Below, piece after piece: positions 43,385-47,783 of a stretch of DNA of 47,783 nucleotides. The position numbers and the translations under genes were made by a program. The DNA is from Caldimicrobium thiodismutans. Lineage in GTDB: Bacteria; Desulfobacterota; Thermodesulfobacteria; Thermodesulfobacteriales; Thermodesulfobacteriaceae. Within the stretch, counting starts at the first letter, position 1. Every line of letters begins with the position of its first letter. Location: NCBI GenBank assembly GCA_002877875.1, contig PNIE01000064.1:1-47783 (forward strand), in the 5' to 3' direction. Below the pieces are notes generated by a model. The model was not told where the DNA came from, did no database searches, and saw only the letters and a list, made by a program, of their open reading frames with translations.

Positions 43385-43940
43385 TTTTTTTCACCTCCTG
43401 AAAGCCCCGTTGATAAGCCTTTAAATTGGATTCGAAAAGATGGGCCTTTGAAGGGAAAAGCATTTCCTTTAGGGCTTTTTTGAAGGTACTTTCTGAGAAA
43501 ATTTCAAGACATCCATTAAAGGCACCAAGAGCACACATATTTAAGGCCTGAGGTGCTCCAACCTCTTCTGCAAGGGTATTCATGGGTAAAAAAATAACCC
43601 TTTTCCCCTTAATTAGTTCTTCAAAGTTGGTAATCTCCTCTTTTTTTACTAAATCGGAATTAACTAATGCTAGTCCTCCCTTTTTAAGCCTTGGCATAAA
43701 TTTTATAAAGGAAGGAAGATTGAGGAGAATAAGATACCCTGGCTCAAGCACAAGAGGGGAGGCTATTTCTTTATCTGAAAGAATAACAGTGCAGTGGCAA
43801 GTTCCCCCTCTCATCTCAGGTCCATAAACAGGGAGAAAAGTTACCTGATACCTTTGATACATTCCACAGAGAGCTAAAAGATTTCCTGCAAAAAGAATCC
43901 CCTGTCCTCCAAAGCCAGAAAGGATAACCTCAAGCCTCAT
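43371..43940 (-). CDS. 2-oxoacid:ferredoxin oxidoreductase, gamma subunit
   Basis: 189 aa. The opening LEVILSGFGGQGILFAGNLL and PVYGPEMRGGTCHCTVILSD are signatures of the gamma domain of pyruvate/2-oxoacid:ferredoxin oxidoreductases. It completes the alpha-beta-gamma-delta set encoded just upstream, overlapping the beta gene by 11 nt. Confidence 0.92.
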   Translation of the reverse strand: MRLEVILSGFGGQGILFAGNLLALCGMYQRYQVTFLPVYGPEMRGGTCHCTVILSDKEIASPLVLEPGYLILLNLPSFIKFMPRLKKGGLALVNSDLVKKEEITNFEELIKGKRVIFLPMNTLAEEVGAPQALNMCALGAFNGCLEIFSESTFKKALKEMLFPSKAHLFESNLKAYQRGFQEVKKIVKD

Positions 43941-44685
43941 TTTTTCCTTCTGAAAGTTGGTCTTTAAAAACTTTTATAGGAAAGGTTTCTGCAAGTTTAT
44001 CCACGTAACGGGTGGCTGAAATTGGGTCCATCTTCCAGTTTATAGGACAGGCAGATAAAAATTCAAGATAGCTAAAACCAAGCCCCCTAAGTTGAATTTC
44101 AAAGGCGCGCCTAAGAAGTTTTTTAGCCTCAAGAACCCGTTGAGGCGTATTTACGGCTCCTCTGGCACAAAAGGCAACTCCCTCAAAGCCTGCCAAAATT
44201 TCTGCCACCTTAAGGGGATATCCCTCTTTTTTAGGATCTCTCCCATAGGGAGTAGTAGTGGTCTTTTGAAATAGAAGGGTAGTTGGAGAGACTTGCCCAC
44301 CTGTCATTCCATAAACAGTATTATTTATCATAATAGCCGTGATGTTTTCCCCTCTTGAGGCTGCATGAAGGCTATCTCCAAGGCCAATTGCTGCAAAATC
44401 TCCATCTCCCTGGTACGTAAAAACCACAAGATCAGGCCTTGCCCTTTTTATTCCTGTTCCAACGGAACAGGACCTCCCGTGAGGTGCCTCAAGAATGTCT
44501 ACATCAATGTAAAAATAAAGAAAACAGGAACATCCGATAGAGGCCAAACCAATAGTTCTCTCTCTAATTCCTAATTCATCAATTACCTCGCAAAGAAGTC
44601 GATGAATAATACTGTGATGACATCCTGGACAATAGTGAAAAAGGGTCTTTTTTAAACTTTTGGGAAACCTGAAGACTTCAGGCAT
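43930..44685 (-). CDS. 2-oxoacid:ferredoxin oxidoreductase, beta subunit (TPP-binding)
   Basis: 251 aa. The thiamine-diphosphate motif is YQGDGDFAAIGLGDSLHAA with NNTVYGMTGGQVSPTT; cluster cysteines lie in HYCPGCHHSI and GCSCFL. With alpha, gamma and the ferredoxin subunit it interconverts a 2-oxoacid and acyl-CoA plus CO2 with ferredoxin. The alpha subunit looks VorB-like, so branched-chain 2-oxoacids are a fair guess, but 2-oxoglutarate is possible. Its start overlaps the alpha gene by 34 nt. Confidence 0.92.
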   Translation of the reverse strand: MPEVFRFPKSLKKTLFHYCPGCHHSIIHRLLCEVIDELGIRERTIGLASIGCSCFLYFYIDVDILEAPHGRSCSVGTGIKRARPDLVVFTYQGDGDFAAIGLGDSLHAASRGENITAIMINNTVYGMTGGQVSPTTLLFQKTTTTPYGRDPKKEGYPLKVAEILAGFEGVAFCARGAVNTPQRVLEAKKLLRRAFEIQLRGLGFSYLEFLSACPINWKMDPISATRYVDKLAETFPIKVFKDQLSEGKNEA

Positions 44686-45734
44686 TTTTTGAGCTCCTTT
44701 TCTATATCCTCAGGAAAGGGAAGTATACTGGGTGGATAATATCGGGATATGGCCTCGGCCTTACCGCAGAGAGAAAGTTTAACATCCTCAATCATTTGCC
44801 CACAATTAAGCTCAAAAACTACCAAGCTCACCTTTCCAAGAGATCTTTCTGCCATATTTAAAAGAGCTTTTCCAGGAAAGGGAAAAAGAGTTATAGGTCT
44901 AAAAAATCCTACCTCATAGCCCTTTTCTCTCAGATTTAAAACAGCCTCTTTGCAAATTCTTGCTATAGACCCAAAGGCTACAGCTATCACCCTTTCTTCT
45001 CCACTAAAAATAGCCTCATACCTTATCTCTTTTTCCATAGCCCTGTATTTTCTCTTTAATCTGAGATTTCTTTCAGCCAGTTCTTTAGAATCAAGAAAAA
45101 GACTCTTAATTACCCTGGAAGGTCTTCCCATAGCTCCGGTTAAAGCCCAATCTTCCTTGGGATAAGTCTTTATTTTAAGGGATTTTAAGAGAAGAGGCTC
45201 TTTCATTTGACCAAGAATAGCATCAGAGAGGATCATAACAGGGTTTCTGTATTTATCGGCCAATTCAAAGGCCTTAGCAGTAAGTTGGTAGGCCTCAGAA
45301 CAACTGTAAGGTGCAAGCACAAGAAAGCGCCCATCACCGTGGCCAGGGGCCTTTACAGCCTGAAAATAATCTCCCTGAGAGGCTTCAATCCCTCCAAGCC
45401 CAGGACCTCCTCGCATAACATTTACTACCACACAAGGCAATTCAAGGGCTATAAGATAAGAAAAACCCTCACTCATAAGAGAGATCCCAGGGCTTGAAGA
45501 GCTTGTCATGACCCTTGCACCAACTGCACTTGCCCCAAGCACCATATTAATAGCTGAAGTTTCAGACTCTGCTTGAAGAAAGACCCCTCCCCTCTTAGGA
45601 AGCTCAATAGCCATAATTTCAGGAATCTCATTCTGAGGAGTTATAGGGTATCCAAAGTAGCACTGGCACCCCCCTTCAAGGGCTCCAAGTGCAATGGCCT
45701 CAACCCCTTTTACAAGCACCTTCTTTGCCATCAT
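44652..45734 (-). CDS. 2-oxoacid:ferredoxin oxidoreductase, alpha subunit (VorB-like)
   Basis: 360 aa. ALGALEGGCQCYFGYPITPQ, FLQAESETSAINMVLGASA, GARVMTSSSSPGISLMSEGF and VVNVMRGGPGLGGIEASQGD match the alpha subunit family, closest in my memory to VorB, the 3-methyl-2-oxobutanoate:ferredoxin enzyme. Specificity is inferred, not seen. The stop of the ferredoxin gene overlaps its start by 4 nt. Confidence 0.9.
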   Translation of the reverse strand: MMAKKVLVKGVEAIALGALEGGCQCYFGYPITPQNEIPEIMAIELPKRGGVFLQAESETSAINMVLGASAVGARVMTSSSSPGISLMSEGFSYLIALELPCVVVNVMRGGPGLGGIEASQGDYFQAVKAPGHGDGRFLVLAPYSCSEAYQLTAKAFELADKYRNPVMILSDAILGQMKEPLLLKSLKIKTYPKEDWALTGAMGRPSRVIKSLFLDSKELAERNLRLKRKYRAMEKEIRYEAIFSGEERVIAVAFGSIARICKEAVLNLREKGYEVGFFRPITLFPFPGKALLNMAERSLGKVSLVVFELNCGQMIEDVKLSLCGKAEAISRYYPPSILPFPEDIEKELKKCLKSSGFPKV

Positions 45735-45934
45735 TCTTCAGAGACAAAAACTAACTCAGGACACATAAGAAAACATATCCCGCAGGCATTACATTTCTCC
45801 TTGGCATAAAACCCAACCACCCGATAACCCTGAAGATTCCTCTTTTCAGAAAAGCCAAGCACTTTCTTAGGACAAAACTCAATACAAAGGCCGCAGCCTT
45901 TACATCTCTCCTCAAGTATCTTTATTTTTTTCAA
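45731..45934 (-). CDS. 2-oxoacid oxidoreductase delta subunit, 2[4Fe-4S] ferredoxin
   Basis: 67 aa. Two motifs are visible: CKGCGLCIEFCPKKVL and CNACGICFLMCPELVF. Its place directly before the alpha subunit, overlapping by 4 nt, marks it as the delta subunit that passes electrons to free ferredoxin. Confidence 0.9.
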   Translation of the reverse strand: MKKIKILEERCKGCGLCIEFCPKKVLGFSEKRNLQGYRVVGFYAKEKCNACGICFLMCPELVFVSEE

Positions 45935-46845
45935 ATTATCTCCCTTAAGACCTTTTCTATATCTTCACGGGTCTCACCAGAATAACACCTAAAGGGCTTT
46001 CCCTCAAGAATTTGTGAAATAAGCCCTTTAAGCACCTGTTTTGGGCCAAGTTCTATAAAGGTATTTACCCCTTGAGAATAAATGTATTCCACCACCTCAA
46101 TCCATCGAACAGGAGAGGTCATTTGTTTTTTAAGAAGTTCCTTTATCTTCTTTCCCTCCCTTTCTGCTCTTGCCGAAACATTGCTCACAAAGGGTATTTC
46201 TGCATCTTTAAATTCAAGAGTATCAAGAAATTCGGAAAATTCCTCTTCAGCCCTTTTCATAAGAGGACTATGAAAACCTGCACTTACTTTCAATCTCACC
46301 ACTTTGGCTCCTTTTTCTTTGGCCCTCTCTGCAACCTCTGTTAAAGCTGGCTCTTCTCCGCTTATAACAAGCTGTCGAGGAGAGTTATAGTTAGAAATAA
46401 GAACAAGTCCCTTAACCCCCTTTATAAGTTCTTTAAGCTCAGCCTCAGGCATATTTATTACCGCATACATTCCTGAAGGCCTCTCCCCCCCTTCCCTCCC
46501 CATAATCTCTCCTCTTTTCTTAACTGCCTGCAGGGTATCTTCAAAGGAAAGGACTGAACTTGCATAAAGAGCACTAAATTCCCCAAGGCTATGTCCCGCG
46601 GTAAAGCGCACCTTCTCTTTAAAAGCCTCACCCAGAAGCTCCTTTAAATACTCAAAGGCGCAGATATTGACCAAAGTTAGGCAAACCTGAAGATTTTCAG
46701 TTTTAGTGAGTTCTTCAAGGGGTCCTTCCAGGGAGAGTCTTTTTACAGGAATTCCAGTAATAAGCTCAGCCCTCTCAAAAAGGGCACAATCTTTTCCCAT
46801 TCCAAGATATTGAGAACCCTGCCCAGGGAACACCAAGGCAACCAT
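45931..46845 (-). CDS. fabD: Malonyl-CoA:ACP transacylase
   Basis: 304 aa. FPGQGSQYLGMGKD at the N-terminus, the nucleophile motif TAGHSLGEFSAL, and the catalytic histidine in VSAGFHSPLMKRAEEEF are canonical FabD. It loads malonyl groups on acyl carrier protein for fatty-acid synthesis. It sits in an operon with a branched-chain-type 2-oxoacid oxidoreductase, which would make acyl-CoA primers, so the pairing could serve branched-chain fatty-acid synthesis (inference). Confidence 0.93.
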   Translation of the reverse strand: MVALVFPGQGSQYLGMGKDCALFERAELITGIPVKRLSLEGPLEELTKTENLQVCLTLVNICAFEYLKELLGEAFKEKVRFTAGHSLGEFSALYASSVLSFEDTLQAVKKRGEIMGREGGERPSGMYAVINMPEAELKELIKGVKGLVLISNYNSPRQLVISGEEPALTEVAERAKEKGAKVVRLKVSAGFHSPLMKRAEEEFSEFLDTLEFKDAEIPFVSNVSARAEREGKKIKELLKKQMTSPVRWIEVVEYIYSQGVNTFIELGPKQVLKGLISQILEGKPFRCYSGETREDIEKVLREII

Positions 46846-47273
46846 TATTCTTCCTCTTCTACTCCTTTTTCCGGTAAAAGTTCTTCAAATTCTTCAGTAA
46901 GCTTTATTTCGTAATCTTCAGGAGGTAAAAGATCGTCAAGCTCAGAGAGGTCTCTCATTTCAACTTTAATAAGCCAGCCCTCCTCATAGGGGTCTTCATT
47001 AAGAATATCCACTTCATCAAGAACCTTTTCATTTACCTGAACCACTGTTCCAGAAACAGGCATAATCAGATTAAAAACCTCTTCCACAGATTCAAGACTA
47101 CCAAAGACATCCTCTCTGTCGTATTCCTCTCCCTCTTCAGGCAGATCCACATTGATAATTTCAATCTCCCTTGCAGAGAAAAATTCAGTTATTCCAATTC
47201 TTACCACTTTTTTCTTTTCCTTTTTAACCCAGAGATGATTTTCACTGTAAAGCCTGTCCTCAGGAATCTTCAT
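46845..47273 (-). CDS. GcvH-like protein lacking the lipoyl-attachment lysine
   Basis: 142 aa. The lipoyl-domain fold is evident from YSENHLWVKKEKKKVVRIG, INVDLPEEGEEYDREDVFG, MPVSGTVVQVNEKVLDE and NEDPYEEGWLIKVE, all aligning with glycine cleavage H protein. The hairpin that normally reads ESVKAASD reads ESVEEVFN here, so the modified lysine is glutamate. The last ~20 residues are an extra acidic tail. It cannot carry lipoate at the normal site, so a glycine-cleavage role is unlikely. It leads the fabD-oxidoreductase operon and shares 1 nt with fabD. Confidence 0.85.
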   Translation of the reverse strand: MKIPEDRLYSENHLWVKKEKKKVVRIGITEFFSAREIEIINVDLPEEGEEYDREDVFGSLESVEEVFNLIMPVSGTVVQVNEKVLDEVDILNEDPYEEGWLIKVEMRDLSELDDLLPPEDYEIKLTEEFEELLPEKGVEEEE

Positions 47274-47323
47274 CCCTTCCCTCCGTAACGATTTTTAATG
47301 ATCTTTATAAATAATTGCAAGTC

Positions 47324-47352
47324 TTTATAAACCAATTTTCCAAAATTATCAA
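47324..47352 (-). promoter_or_regulatory. Predicted promoter of the gcvH-like / fabD / oxidoreductase operon
   Basis: On the minus strand, TTGATA (47352-47347), a 17-nt spacer, TATAAA (47329-47324). Good fit to a housekeeping promoter about 50 nt before the first ATG. Confidence 0.55.
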
Positions 47353-47544
47353 GAGGAATTCAAAGAAAATTTCGTAAAATTTTTCTTGATTTTTTGAGAA
47401 AAAAGTTTTAAATTACCTTAAGAGAGAAAAAGTTTGGAAGAGAAGTTTATAGTTTTTAAGGAGTTTTATCAAAGCTATTTTAGATATGGTGGCAAAAATT
47501 AAAAAAGAGCAATAATGGCTCTGAAATTTTCAAAAATTTTAGAC

Positions 47545-47573
47545 TTGACATTTGGCTTTTACTTTATTATGAT
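47545..47573 (+). promoter_or_regulatory. Predicted strong promoter of the pilin gene
   Basis: TTGACA (47545-47550), exactly 17 nt, TATGAT (47568-47573): 11 of 12 consensus bases. An AAGGAGGT ribosome site follows at 47592-47599, 8 nt before the ATG. Both suggest high expression, as expected for a major pilin. Confidence 0.7.
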
Positions 47574-47606
47574 ATGAATAATAAAAAATTTAAGGAGGTT
47601 TGAGTT

Positions 47607-47783
47607 ATGAGAGGATTTAGAGGAAGGGTTGCAGGTTTTACCTTAGTTGAGTTGATGATTGTTATTGCTATTATCGCTATCCTTGCAAGTATTGCTATTC
47701 CTCAGTATTTGAAATATCAAAAGAAGGCGAAGGTTTCAAGCTATGCTTTACCTGTTGCAAGAGCTTGCGCTATGGACATCGTA
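47607..47783 (+). CDS. Type IV pilin (3' end beyond window)
   Basis: I translated 59 codons from ATG 47607 by hand; the frame stays open to the window end. The leader MRGFRGRVAG ends in the prepilin-peptidase site G10/F11, followed by FTLVELMIVIAIIAILASIA with the conserved Glu5, and IPQYLKYQKKAKVSSY. This is a class IVa pilin/pseudopilin N-terminus. The strong promoter and ribosome site favour a major pilin (PilA/PilE-like) over a minor one. Confidence 0.92.
   Translation, partial: MRGFRGRVAGFTLVELMIVIAIIAILASIAIPQYLKYQKKAKVSSYALPVARACAMDIV

Larger units (their letters stand above)
47274..47606. other. Divergent intergenic region, gcvH-like / pilin
   Basis: 333 nt, very AT-rich. It carries two good promoters in opposite directions (listed). 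I see no further gene or RNA in the middle, though the length leaves room for a regulator site. Confidence 0.5.

Overview
The window is AT-rich, densely coded DNA from an anaerobic, probably thermophilic and autotrophic sulfur-respiring bacterium. The gene content (dsrAB-dsrD, a complete carbonyl/methyl-branch Wood-Ljungdahl locus, Hdr-type electron-transfer proteins, a ferredoxin-dependent 2-oxoacid oxidoreductase) best fits the Thermodesulfobacteriota, near Caldimicrobium or Thermodesulfobacterium. That placement is inference from gene content and protein resemblance; no rRNA is present.

Layout. 1-2886 (minus): dissimilatory sulfite reductase dsrA-dsrB-dsrD, with dsrD cut by the left edge. 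3102-7553: a Mut7-C protein facing an adh / acyl-CoA dehydrogenase / etfB / etfA operon. 7673-10293 (plus): tRNA-Val(GAC), thrS, infC. 10300-12410 (minus): hisH, scpB and a radical SAM protein. 12572-34127 (minus): a 21.5 kb Wood-Ljungdahl cluster, transcribed fhs, folD, acsA/cooS, hdrA, mvhD, hdrC-like, flpD-like, metV, metF-acsD fusion, acsB, acsC, acsE, fdhA. 34388-38547 (plus): ftsK, lolA, a TudS/YbgA-type protein and a glycine-zipper lipoprotein. 38581-42576 (minus): rplM-rpsI-argC-truA-aminotransferase. 42690-47273 (minus): a translationally coupled gcvH-like / fabD / ferredoxin / vor-type oxidoreductase / small unknown / dtd operon. 47607-end (plus): start of a type IV pilin.

The centrepiece is the Wood-Ljungdahl cluster. 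It encodes formate dehydrogenase, formyl-THF ligase, the bifunctional methylene-THF enzyme, methylene-THF reductase (MetF+MetV), methyltransferase, corrinoid protein, CO dehydrogenase and acetyl-CoA synthase in one co-directional block. An HdrA/MvhD/HdrC-like electron-transfer set is interleaved directly upstream of metV-metF. Three genes are interrupted by in-frame UGA codons at conserved redox-Cys or Sec positions, each followed by a bacterial SECIS-like hairpin. I read all three as selenoproteins: FdhA (Sec819), HdrA (Sec59) and MvhD (Sec15). Conventional ORF calling truncates all three. MetF and AcsD are fused in one reading frame through a Glu/Lys/Pro/Val-rich linker that contains an internal Shine-Dalgarno and ATG. 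HdrA is a tandem double-FAD form and no HdrB is present. This suggests a selenium-dependent variant of the MetFV-Hdr-MvhD complexes known from acetogens, physically tied to the corrinoid protein.

Secondary points of interest: a GcvH-like protein lacking the lipoyl lysine, a strong GC hairpin between dsrB and dsrD, paired inverted repeats upstream of dsrA, and infC without rpmI-rplT downstream.
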